NCBI GenBank assembly: GCA_033977485.1
Contig: CM066994.1
Span: forward strand, 48,137,155 to 48,201,154
Direction of reading: 5' to 3'
Source of the DNA: Hydrangea macrophylla
Taxonomy: Eukaryota; Streptophyta; Magnoliopsida; Cornales; Hydrangeaceae
Length of the DNA stretch: 64,000 nucleotides
In this document: positions 54,385 to 64,000 of the stretch, one piece after another
How the letters are laid out: each line of letters opens with the position of its first letter
How positions within the stretch are numbered: position 1 is the first letter of the stretch
The notes under the pieces: generated by a model
What the model was told of the DNA's origin: nothing
Databases searched by the model: none
Seen by the model: only the letters and a program-made list of their open reading frames with translations
Program-made: the position numbers and the translations under genes

Positions 54385-56582
54385 GTGGGCTGTCTTAAGG
54401 CAGTGTTACCTAGTGCTAAGAAGCATATATTCGTTGCCGTTAAGGCTAGTAACGCTGCCCCCTTGTATACTCGGTTTGGGGTTTCTGATCCATACTTAGA
54501 CCGCAGTCTGTTCCCTTACCTTGCCGTAGGAATACCCGAAATAGAACACTCTGGCTTCAACTCTGCCTCCCGATCGGAGAGCAAGATGTTCCGGTCGGGC
54601 ACGCTTGACCCCAGTTTAGACCTACCATCAGCTTCCCCCTCAGATCATCACAGCGAGGGCATTATTCTGGCCTGAGTGTTGAGTGATGAATCTGACCAGG
54701 AGACCCCCATTGCCTCGGTGTCACGGGGCTCAGGTGATGAGGCGCCTAGGGAGCCCGCTCCCGAGGTAACATTCGCCTGCGAGTTTGTTTCCTCAGCCCT
54801 GCATTCGGGGGTCGGGGCTCATATTTACCATGGGGGTTTGGTTACCCTATACGAGGACGCCTTCGTCGCTGGCCTTCGTGTCCCCCTCCATCCTGTCGTT
54901 TGGGATGTCTTGATTTTTCTGGGAATAGCCCCCGGACAGTTAGCCCCGAACGGGTGGAGGTATCTCATGGGGTCCATCTCCTTGTGGCCTCAGGTTTTTG
55001 GGTACGAACTCACCCTTCAAGAGTTCTTCTGGATCCACCGGCCATTCCCAATTCACGGGGAGGCCGGGTTCTTCTCTCTAGGGGCTCGGCAGGGGAAGAA
55101 AATTATTGTCAACTGCCCAAACAACAACAAGGGGTGGAAGAAAAAGTTCTTCCAAGTGTCCACCCCTGGGTTCAGTGAGCCAACCCCTAGGAGTCAACTG
55201 AGGACCTCTTAGGCAGAGGAGTTGAGGGGTAAGCTCGTCTCGTATCTCTTCTAGCCCTCTTTTCAAGCTTTGCTTTCCGGTTTTGAACTGATCGCCTTGG
55301 TTTGTTTTGCAGCGGGCTCCGTCGATCTCCCACACGTTCCGACGGAGTGTGTGGATCGACTCAGGGGCTTGATCGAGCAACCTATCAACATCTGGGACGT
55401 GCTGACCCAGTCAGGAGATCAGAAAGGCGACCGCAGACCCCGCCGTCCTGCCGAAGCACCGATCCTTCCCAATATCATCCCGGGTAAGAATTTGGTCACT
55501 TGGCTCAACTTCGGCTATCCTTGACCATCTTGTTGTCTTGGTTGCTGACCCCGTGGCTGTTTTCCCTTATGCAGAGATGGCCCCCTGGAAAAATCCCAAG
55601 CGGTTGAGGGCTCTACAGGCCGCAGCTGCCGAGCGGATGGCGGCGATGGGGAAGAGGCCGGCGGTTGAGGCCTCCGGCAACGCGCGCCCCTTTAGGCGAC
55701 TCAGGCATGGCCCATCAGCGGCCCAGGCTCCCGGGGAGACGTCAACCCCCCGGGCGGTGGTAGCGGGGGAAACATCTGCCCCCCGAGCCGAGGTTCCCTC
55801 CGGGATACCCCGGGATGACTCTAGGGCGACCCGGGATAGGGTCAGACCGTGCTTGCTTTCCAGTCAGGTGGATAGGTGCGCCGGCATGTCTCCTCAAGTC
55901 TTTCAGGCTTGGCTATACAACATCTCCCATCGGTAAGTAACTCTCTGCATCTTATGATTTCTTTGTATTTTCTGCTCTACTGGCGACAGTGACCGACCCT
56001 TTCCTTTTTACTTTGGTTGCAGGTTGGCTGCATGACTGCAGGAGCTGAATCCTTCATGCCGGCCCTTTTCGGGAGGGCCACCGCCGCCGAGACCGCCCTG
56101 GCCGAGAAAGAGGCTGCCCTGGAGACCAAAGAGAGGGCCCTGACCGTGGAGAAAAACAGGGTCAAGGGCCTGGCTTCCAGCCTCGGGGCACCCCAGGAAG
56201 AATTGACGGTGGCTCTGGCGGAACTTGAGGCCGAGCGGCAGCAGAAGCTCAGATGAAGGAACTCTCGGAGGCGACGGTGACTGCAGGTCCTCCGGGGGAA
56301 ACTTTCGACGACGGTTTCTTCCTCGGGTATGAGGACTTGAAGAGGAGGCTGGCCCGGGACCACCCGGAGTGGGACACCACTCCCTACCAGGGGGTGGACT
56401 CTGACTACTGGGACATGGCATCCGAGGCCACCGAGGATGTTGATGCCGAAGCCCAGGGGACCGCCGCTGTGGTTGAGGGCGCCATTGCCCTGGCTGGCCA
56501 GGAAGGAGGTGCTGCCCCGGAAGAGCAGGCCGGGGCTAAGGTCGAGGAGAATGTGGACATTGTTGATGTGGACGACCCCTAG
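54385..56582 (+). pseudogene. Tat element 2: antisense gene B with three introns (PF04195-like)
   Basis: Counterpart of the element 1 antisense gene. Exon 1 (about 54385-55228) has GGLVTLYEDAFVAGLRVPLH, FLGIAPGQLAPNGWRYLMG and NKGWKKKFFQVS. Exons 2 (55313-55483), 3 (55575-55932) and 4 (56023-56582) are joined by introns of 84, 91 and 90 bp with GT-AG ends at the same places as in element 1. Exon 3 is basic and Pro/Ala-rich. Exon 4 has a coiled coil (LAEKEAALETKERALTVEK) and an acidic tail ending VDIVDVDDP. Breaks: TGA at 54673, TAG at 55210, a lost base at the exon 3 donor and a frameshift near 56250. The true start is uncertain. Known Tat relatives carry antisense ORFs, but their role is unknown. 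Confidence 0.75.
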
Positions 56583-56654
56583 ACCCCCTGTTCAAGGAAT
56601 CTTTTTTTTTTGTTGTAGTTTCTTTTCTGTTTTGGGGAGGCTACTACAACTGCC

Positions 56655-56669
56655 CCCCCCCCCCCCCCG
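56655..56669. repeat. Poly-C tract in the 3' region of gene B
   Basis: About sixteen C in a row. The matching place after gene A has only six C, so the tract has expanded. Confidence 0.8.
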
Positions 56670-57384
56670 CTTTGTACACTTTTCTTAATGAATGAAAAGG
56701 CCCCTGGGGTCAGATTTCCCTTCCATTTACTGTCTTCTTTTTTTGCACAATGCCTTTATAATTGCTAGTAACCGTTCGGTTTTGGCCGACCTAACACCTG
56801 CCTTAGCAAATGTTTTAGGACCGTAACCCACGGAACATCTAGTCTTATTTACCTATTTAAAAAGGTAATTGGCTGGAGCGCTGTAGGGACTAACCCTACG
56901 TAGCATCCGGAATCGCCCGGTGCATTATAGAAATACCCTGTATTATCGTCCGAGCTTTCCCGGCGTATCATAGGAGTATTCTGTTTCACTATCCGAGATA
57001 TTTCTCTGATCACTGTAAGTGCGCAGGAATATCTCCAAAGCTCTTGTAGCGACCGATGTGTTTTCCTATTTTGGCCTAATATTCCCCTGCCCCCAAGCAT
57101 TTGGCTAAGGCGGGAGTACAGGAGTGAGTGGCCATAGGAAAATGACCGGAAACATGGGTGGTTGCAGGGGCATTTGAAGCTCGCCATCGCAGGGCACCTA
57201 GGGATTTGGCCCCGTCGTCGGCTGGGCCTAAGCGGAGCTTTTGAATAATTTCCTATCTAGGTCTAGAATCCCCTTGCCCCCGAGCTTCCTGTAAAGGCGA
57301 GGGCGTGTTGGGGAACGACCATAGAAAATCGACCTGGAACATGGGTGGTTACAGGGTCCTTTTATGCTTGGGTCCGGAGCCCGA

Positions 57385-57480
57385 GGTCTTTTTTTGCCTT
57401 GGGGCTATGCCCCAGGTCTTTGTTGCCTCGGGGTTAGGCCCAAGGTCTTTGTTGCCCTGGGGTTAGGCCCAAGGTCTTTC
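57385..57480 (-). repeat. Minisatellite between antisense gene and integrase, element 2
   Basis: Three to four units of CTCGGGGTTAGGCCCAAGG type with AGGTCTTTGTTGC spacers; one unit reads TTGGGGCTATGCCCCA. Homologous to the longer array at 44306-44511, in reverse. Confidence 0.8.
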
Positions 57481-57621
57481 TTGCATTGCACGGGGTACTG
57501 ACAGGAATAAATTTCGAAGCAAACTATTTAGTTTTATATAATAAAAAAAATTATATTGACTGCCCAACCAGAGCTACAAGAAAGAAATTTTCCTATAGTA
57601 CTAAATTCTCGTGGTCAGATG

Positions 57622-58980
57622 CTATTGATAGTACTTGCGGAGGTGTTGCACGTTCCAAGGATGAGTGAGGTCATGCCCGTCCATGCTCTGTAGCCAGTAG
57701 GTCCCCGGTCGGTTGATTCGAGTCACTTTATACGGGCCTTCCCAATTCGTCCCCAATTTCCCATGGCTTGGGATTCGGGTAGACTGGTTCACTGCCTTGA
57801 GGACGAGGTCTCCAACTTGAAAACTACAGTGCTGCACCTTGCTATTATAATACCGTGAGACCCTTTGCTTGTAGGCTGCCACCCGCAGATAGGCCTGGTC
57901 TCTTTTTTCTTCTACTAGGTCCAGTTCTGTCCTGAGGGCTTCTCCGTTGTCGGGATCACTAAAGTTGAACACCCGGTATGTTGGTAGCCTAAGCTCTGTA
58001 GGGATGACTGCCTCAAAACCATAGGTTAAGGAAAATGGGGTTTCGCCTATAGCCGCTCGGGGTGTAGTGCGATAGGCCCACAGGAGGGTTGGTAGCTCTT
58101 CAGCCCACAGCCCTTTGGCACCTTTAAGCCTTGTTTTGATTGACTACAAGATTGTCCGGTTGGTTACCTCGGCTTGACCATTGGCTTGTGGGTGCTCGGG
58201 GAAAGAGTAATGATTTAGTATCCTGTACCTCGAGCAGAACTGCCTGAAGATGGGTGTATCAAATTGCCTGCCGTTATCGCTGATCAGGACTCGGGGAATA
58301 CCGAACCGGCTGAGGATATTTCGTTCCACAAAGCTCTCCATTTTCCTTTCGGTTATGGTTGCCAAGGGTTCGGCTTCCGCCCACTTAGTAAAATAGTCAA
58401 TGGCTATTACGGCGAATTTGACTTGCCCTTTTCCTGTTGGTAAGGGACCAACGATGTCAATTCCCCACTGGGCAAATGGACATGGACTGTGGACCGGTGT
58501 CTGGAGTTCTCCCGGTCGGTTGATCATGGGAGAGTATTTTTGGCACTTGTTATACCTTCGAACATACTCCTGCGAATCTCGAGCGATGTTTGGCCAATAG
58601 TAGCCTTGTAGTAGGGCCTTTCTGGAAAGTGCCCGACCTCCAATGTGGTTCCCGCATACACCTTCATGGATTTCAAATAGTATTGTTTGCACTTGCGAAG
58701 GATGAACGTAGCGGAGGTACGGGATAGTGAATCCCCTCTTGTAGAGGATGCCGTCGAGGAGGTGATATCGCGCTGCCCGGTACTTGACCCGGCGTGCTTC
58801 ATCTTTACCATCTGGTAGCCTTCCTGTCGTCATGAATGTTACAAGCGGGTCCATCCAACTGGGTCCCAGGGTAACCGGATCGACCTCCATGCCCTCCGAG
58901 TTAATCACACTTAGCTCAGGTAGGAATTGTATCCTAATTCCGGGCAAGTCTGACTTAGAAGACGAGGTGAGGCGAGCCAA
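57622..58980 (-). pseudogene. Tat element 2: integrase
   Basis: Zinc-binding HEGVCGNHIGGR is present, but the partner pair reads YNKC where element 1 has CDKC, so one zinc ligand is lost. The core has catalytic D in WGIDIVGPLP, D in LISDNGRQFD and E in HPQANGQAEVT, followed by a TAG near 58143. The C-terminal half, in an overlapping frame to 57622, includes VGDLVLKAVNQSTR and WEGPYKVTRINRP. Confidence 0.92.
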
Positions 58981-59031
58981 TCGGTCTGCTCTGGTATTTT
59001 CTTCTCTAGGTATCTGAGTGATGGAGAACCC

Positions 59032-59925
59032 TTAGAGGTTCTTGGAAACCTCCCGGACAAGGGCCAAGTAGGCTACCATATTGTCTTCCCGCGCTTTGTA
59101 TTCTTGGTTTACCTGGTTAACCATGAGCTGGGAGTCGCTGTAGCTCTGAACCTGTTGCGCACTCATCGAGATTGCTAACTGTAACCCGACCAAGAGGGCT
59201 TCATACTCAGCCTCGTTGTTGGAGGCGCGAAACCCAAACCTTAAAGCATATTCGAGCTGGATACTGTCGGGAGTAGTCAAGATAATTCCAGCCCTGCTAC
59301 CTTGCTGATTGGAGGAACCATCCACGTGCAGTACCCAGACTGGGACGTCAGGGTTTAATCCGGGCGGTAAGGCCGGAGGCTCGGGTTCCTCGACTGGGTC
59401 CTCGGGATATGTAAACTCAACCAGAAAGTCTGCTATAGCTTGCCCCTTGATGGCTGTTCGGGGACGGTAGATCACTTCGAACTCTTCCAGCTCCAAGGCC
59501 CACTTGACGAGTCTTCCAGATGTGTCTGGCCGACTGAGAAATCTGCGGAGAGGCTGATCGGTCAGAACTGCAATGGCATAGGCCTGGAAGTACGGGCGGA
59601 GCCTTCGGGCTGAGGTAATGAGGGTGAAAGCCAGTTTCTCGATGCGTGAGTACCTGCTCTTTGCACCTTGCAACGCCCGGCTGGTGTAGTATACTGGGAA
59701 CTGTATCCCATGCTCCTCCCGAATAAGTGCCGAGCTAACCGCTGACGGTGACACTGCCAAATACAGAAATAACTCTTCCCCAGGTACGGGTGTTGAGAGC
59801 AGAGGAGGTGACACCAGGTATTTTCTTGAGTTCTTGGAACGCCTCTTCACACTCTTCCGACCACTGAAACGCTTTACGGAGGATTTTGAAGAATGGCAAG
59901 CACCGGTCGGTAGCTCGGGATACAA
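59032..59925 (-). pseudogene. Tat element 2: RNase H and archaeal-type RNase H
   Basis: One long frame covers RNase H (LYLAVSPSAVSSALI, SRYSRIEKLAFTLITSARRL, VLTDQPLRRFL), the ADFLVEFTYPEDP linker and the second RNase H (WVLHVDGSSNQQGSRAGIIL, SNNEAEYEALL, DSQLMVNQVNQEY). It ends with a stop where both elements are interrupted before integrase. Confidence 0.9.
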
Positions 59926-60700
59926 ATCTGTTCAGTACGTCCACCCGTCCGGCTAGGCTTTGAACTTCCTTCGTTGATTTGGGCGACCACATATTGATGA
60001 TAGCTTTGATCTTATCAGGGTTTGCTTCGATTCCCCGTCTGCTAACTAGATGGCCAAGGAACTTCCCGGACGAGACGCTAAAGGTGCACTTGGCCGGGTT
60101 CAGCTTCATCTTGAACTTTCACAAAATGCTGAAGGCCCCGGCCAGATGCTCGAGGTGGTTAGGCTCGTCCCGGCTCTTGACCAGGAGATCGTCCACATAT
60201 ACTTCCATAGATCTTCCGATGAGGTCCTTGAACATGTGGTTGACTAGGCGCTAGTAAGTAGCCCCGGCGTTCTTGAGGTCGAATGGCATGACCTTGTAAC
60301 AGTACGTGCCTTGGTCCGTGATGAACGCCGTCTTCTCTTCATCCCCGGGGTACATGCTGATCTGGTTATACCCCGAGTAAGCGTCCATAAATGAGAGGAG
60401 TGAGTGGCTTGCTGTTGAGTCGACAAGGAGGTCTATCCCGGGCAGCAGATAGCAATCCTTGGGGCAGGCCTTGTTGAGGTCGGTGAAGTCCACGCACATT
60501 CTCCACTTCCTGTTACTTTTCTTGACCAGAACAACATTGGCTAGCTAATCGGGATAGTGGACTTCTCGGATGGAATTTGCCTTCAGGAGCTTCTCGACCT
60601 CCTCACTCACTACTTTTTGTCTCTCGGGGGTCATGCCCATTCTCTTCTGCTTTACTGGGCGGCAATCCGGGCTGACATTGAGACGATGGGACATTACCCG
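59840..60700 (-). pseudogene. Tat element 2: reverse transcriptase
   Basis: RT motifs in order: WRMCVDFTDLNKACPKD, SFMDAYSGYNQI, KVMPFDLKNAGATY, the catalytic VYVDDLLVKS, FLGHLVSRRGIEANPDK and FQWSEECEEAF. Stops lie at about 60545-60550, 60250 and 60120, and a frameshift near 59840. Most stops occupy positions expected to be Gln or Trp. Confidence 0.9.
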
Positions 60701-61531
60701 GGGGTCAATCCCAGGCATATCCTCATGACTCCAAGCAAATACGTCTTGATTTTGCCTCAGGAACTGGGTCAATTTCTCCTTTAAGGGGGGCTCCAGTAGC
60801 GCACCTATGCTGACCGCACAGTTTGGATATTCAGGATCCAGCGCGACTTGTTTCAGTTCTTCCATCAGCCCTATCACGTCGCTCTGGTCCCGGGGGTCCA
60901 TTTCCTGGACGTTTAATGTTTCGGTAATTGCCCCCCGGCGCAACGAGCTAACATAACAACTCCGAGCAGTGGTCTGGTCTCCTTGTAAGCATCCTGGTCC
61001 CTGGGGAGTTGGGAACTTCATCGTTAAGCTATGAGTGGAGACGACCGCTCTGGCCCTGTTAAGGGTTGGTCTTCCGAGGATGACGTTGTAGGCCGATGGG
61101 GCTTCAACAATCACGAAATTGGTCAGCACGGACACCTGCTGGGGGTAGGTCCCCATGAGAATTGGGAGCTCGATTGTACCGAGCGGCTGAGTGCTGGAGC
61201 CGTTAAATCCAACCAGGGGAGTAGCAACCGGCCGGAGCCGATCCCTGGCGATCCCAAGTTGATCGAATGCTGTTGTGAACATAATATCGAACGAACTGCC
61301 TGTGTCCACTAGCACCCTCTGGACCATATAGTTGGCTATTGAAAGCGTCACTACCAGCGGGTCATCATGGGGGCAGTGGATGCCCTGCAAGTCATCGGAT
61401 GTGAACGTCAGAATGTCAGTTGGTGAGGAGCCGGTGGATTGGACCTGCCAGACATCCGCTCGGGACGCCCGGGCATGCCTCTTCCGTGCCGACTGCGAGT
61501 CACCTTTGCCTGATGTTCCTCCGGAGATCAC
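60701..61531 (-). pseudogene. Tat element 2: protease and linker to RT
   Basis: Aspartic protease with active site LVDTGSSFDIMF and flap-side NVILGRPTLNR. The frame continues open into the start of RT (LNVSPDCRPVKQKRMGMTPE). No lesion within this frame. Confidence 0.9.
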
Positions 61532-63175
61532 GTTGATGTGGCCGAGTGGCGTCGGTGGCTGAGCGGGAGATCGGGGATCCTGACGGGGTCGTCTTTCCGC
61601 CGTGATGAACTCCGCGAGGTGCCCCTACTCGATCAGCTTCTCTATTGCTATTTTCAATTTGAAGCAATCCTCCGTCTCATGGCCATGATCCCGGTGGTAT
61701 CGGCAAAACTTGTCCCGGTTCCTCTTACCGGGCGGAGCTCTGAGTTTAGCTGGCTGCAGAAGCAGCCTCTGCGCCTCTGCGGCGGCCATGACTTCATGTA
61801 TAGGTCGGGAAAGGGGCGTGAAAGCTGTTGGGGGCTGACCCCTGGCATCTCTCTGGTCTTGCTTTGGCTTCTTTCCCGAACCCTTCTCGAATCCCTCGCG
61901 CTTGCGCTTGGCCTTCGGGGATTCATCTCCCGTCTGGCCGGCATGTTTCGCCTTTAGGAATTCCTCAGTATCTATATATTTTCCGACCCTCTCCGAGAGT
62001 TCCACCAGGGTCGCGGGTCGGTCGCGATGGAACGATGTGGCAACCTTGGTGTCTTGAACTCCCGAACAGAAGGCCATGATTGCGGCCGTTTCATTGCGGT
62101 TATGGATCAGGAGTCTCTGCTGGTTGAAGCTGTCCATGTACTCCCTTAAGGACTCCCCCTTCCGCTGCTTGACAGTCAGTAGCTGGGTGTCTGGTTGCGA
62201 CAGGTCGAGCATCCCGACAAACTGGCTAATGAAGAGCTTACCGAGGACTTTGAAGTTGTCAACCCTTCGGGGCTTCAGCGCGTGGAACCATTGTGCGGCT
62301 GACCCCTTTAGGGTACTGGGGAAGGCCAGGCACAGCAACTAGTCTACCGTAGTAACCAACGCCATCTGCGCCTTATAGGTGCGGATGTGGTCCACCGGAC
62401 TCCCCGTGCCATCGTATGAGCTGAGATGAGGGGGTTTGAACTTCCGCGGAATTGGAAATTGTGTCACCTGAGCAATATAGGGCGACTCTGTCTCTGTGTT
62501 TGTGAGGTCTTGACCGGACTTGCGGTTTAGCCTATCGATCTGCTGCTACAGTTCCTCAACCTGGGCTTTGACATCATTCCACCCGGTTCTCCTTTCTGTG
62601 TCCGAGCGGTAGGTGGGGTCGGACGATGAGGCCTTATCCTCAAAGTGCGTCGACCTCGGGGATAGTACCCGGCTGTGGGTCTGGGAAAGCCTGTGCCTAA
62701 GATCCCCCCGGCTCAGGGCGGGAGGGTCATCGACCGATTCCCGGGCTTTCCGTCCGGACTCTTCTCCCCTTGCTGCTCGCCGCCGATCAATGATGATTCT
62801 AGCGTCCTCCACTCGGTGCGCTCGGCGAGGAATGGACCGAGGTCCTCTTTGCGAGCGCCTAGTAGCCCGGCTGTGCTCTCCATTCGCAGGGCGTTCACGG
62901 TCCGGTGGGGACACCGGGGCGGATCGGGCTTGCCTGCGTACCCAAGCGGGCCTGCGGACAGGAACGCTCTTCTCAGGCTGATTCTCCGACGCGGGGCGCT
63001 TCTCGTGCTGGGCCATAAGTGCCTCTATCTGTTGCTGCGTTCATTGTTGGCCCTCTAAAAGTTGCTTCAGCGCTGCCGTGACCTGTTCAGTGGTCATAGA
63101 CGCAGCCCGCGGCTCGATCTGCAGGTCTTCCTGATCCGTCGAATTGGCGATTTTCTTACCCTTCTTCGGCGGCAT
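61532..63175 (-). pseudogene. Tat element 2: gag
   Basis: Start codon at 63173-63175 (MPPKKGKKIANS). A basic Arg-rich N-terminal part leads into the gag domain (AFPSTLKGSAAQWFHALKP, SQFVGMLDLSQPD, ESLREYMDSFNQQ) and a variant zinc knuckle CRYHRDHGHETEDC of CxxH type, usual in Tat elements. Stops at about 63040, 62545, 62340 and 61625. Confidence 0.9.
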
Positions 63176-63218
63176 GTCGATCAGTCAGAGATTTTTATTG
63201 ATGAGAAGACTGTGTCTT

Positions 63219-63522
63219 TGTAACGACCCACCTCCCCATCTAGCAACAATATTGTCCGCTTTGGGCCTAAACACAAAGAACTTCCCAGGGGGTCACCCAT
63301 CCCTGGTACTGCTCTGACAGCAGCACGCTTAACTGTGAAGTTCTTTCATGTTTAGCTCCCTCACGGTTTTAAAAGGCCTTGTTGCATATAGAGGGGAGAT
63401 TAATCCTTATAAACTAGTCTAGGAACTTCACCCCAGGCGATGTGAGACAAGCCCCCACACCCGACCTCACCTCATCCATCTTGGCCATCCTGCCTCAGGA
63501 GTATTGGCTCTTGGTCGTCACA
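63219..63522 (-). mobile_element. Cassandra TRIM solo LTR carrying a 5S rRNA-like segment
   Basis: 304 bp. On minus it starts TGTGACGACCAAGAGCC and ends GGTCGTTACA. GTCTT flanks it on both sides (63214-63218 and 63523-63527), a perfect 5-bp duplication. The minus strand at about 63353-63274 resembles the 3' two-thirds of plant 5S rRNA: AGTTAAGCGTGCT (A-box region), GGGATGGGTGACC and CCTGGGAAGTTCT (box C region). This is the hallmark of Cassandra elements, whose LTRs can be transcribed by RNA polymerase III. Only one LTR is present with flanking duplication, so it is a solo LTR. Confidence 0.9.
63274..63353 (-). promoter_or_regulatory. 5S rRNA-like internal promoter region in the Cassandra LTR
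   Basis: Homology to the internal control region of 5S rRNA genes (box A, intermediate element, box C) as judged from memory of the plant 5S sequence. It is not a 5S gene: the 5' third and 3' end are absent. Confidence 0.7.
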
Positions 63523-63526
63523 GTCT

Positions 63527-63544
63527 TTCCCACAGACGGCGCCA
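63527..63544 (-). other. Tat element 2 primer-binding site
   Basis: On minus TGGCGCCGTCTGTGGGAA, the site type used by Tat/RIRE2-like elements, three bases after the 5' LTR end. The Cassandra insertion lies directly downstream and leaves it intact. Confidence 0.88.
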
Positions 63545-63547
63545 AAC

Positions 63548-64000
63548 TGATGATGCCGATTTTTGGTAAGAATGAGTTTGACAAAAGATGAGGTAAGAAG
63601 GGAATTTGTAGGTGGTTCGGCCCCGTTAACAAGGTGACCTACGTCCACGGTTGCGTTTATACGCTTCTCACTAGCAGATCACCGGCAGGCCTGGCGGACC
63701 AACAATGGTGAACGGCACTACCAGTAATACCGGCCGGGTGTATACGTGTAGGTGGTGAATTCTCTAGCAAGCGTTTGTAGGCTTAGAGAAGTGATTTTTT
63801 CGATCCCCCTAGATAGGGTAGATGGGCTCTTTTATAGATGCTAGAGTCCATCTTTACATGGCAAGATTTGATTAGATTAACCTAATCTAATCATAATAGA
63901 TTTGCTTAATTCTAGGAGTAATTCCTAAATGGTTTAAGAATCTACTCATATTTCCTTAATAGAGTTCTGACCACATAGGGAAGTTGCCTGGAACGTTCTT
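63548..64000 (-). repeat. Tat element 2 5' LTR (partial, cut by the window edge)
   Basis: 453 bp that match 51131 onward almost base for base, with TG...CA inner end GGCATCATCA on minus. A short difference near 63865-63885 is the main indel. The rest, about 180 bp, should lie beyond the right edge. Confidence 0.92.

Noticed and set aside
63274..63353. 5S rRNA gene
   Set aside because: Only the central and 3' part matches, with several differences, and it lies inside a 304-bp element with LTR ends and target duplication.

Overview
This is nuclear DNA from a flowering plant, most likely a eudicot. The evidence is an intron-containing glycosyltransferase gene, the wreck of a coiled-coil NLR resistance gene, and a deep layer of plant mobile elements: Ogre, Athila, Tat and chromovirus Ty3/gypsy elements, a Copia LTR, a Cassandra TRIM, LINEs, hAT and Stowaway MITEs. 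I see no bacterial, organellar or CRISPR features and no tRNA or rRNA gene. A 5S-rRNA-like segment lies inside the Cassandra LTR.

Layout. 1-4071 is the leader, primer-binding site and a complete 3.49-kb LTR of a minus-strand Ogre-like element, sitting in a LINE whose 5' part is inverted (4072-5040). 5041-8617 holds an LTR-like block with a CpG-rich palindromic repeat and two MITEs, one with an 11-bp target duplication. 8691-11116 is a CNL-type NLR pseudogene. 11.1-18 kb is intergenic, with a LINE RNase H scrap, a hAT element, long poly-C tracts and one exon-like segment of unknown gene. 18061-26251 (minus) is the one apparently intact host gene: a four-exon GT14 glycosyltransferase (Core-2/I-branching family) whose 5-kb first intron has collected three hAT-like MITEs. 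27.5-30 kb carries further MITEs and a Copia LTR with its primer-binding site.

30.2-64 kb is a retrotransposon graveyard. A broken chromovirus (30.2-32.95 kb) is followed by a gypsy LTR fragment, an inverted Copia LTR, then an Athila element on minus (33.9-42.1 kb) whose 5' LTR abuts a Tat element (element 1, plus, 42124-49008). After a 2.1-kb spacer comes a second copy of the same Tat family in the opposite direction (element 2, minus, 51131 to beyond the right edge). The two Tat elements are tail to tail.

The most striking system is in these Tat elements. Between integrase and 3' LTR each carries a gene transcribed opposite to gag-pol, with its own TATA promoter, three short GT-AG introns at matching places in both copies, a coiled coil and an acidic tail. 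Element 2 carries two such antisense genes in tandem, each preceded by a homologous promoter and a copy of the polypurine tract and followed by a homologous 3' region. A minisatellite of self-complementary units lies between integrase and the antisense gene. A Cassandra solo LTR with a perfect 5-bp duplication sits beside the primer-binding site of element 2. All retroelement reading frames carry stops or frameshifts, many explained by C-to-T change, so they look silenced and inactive.
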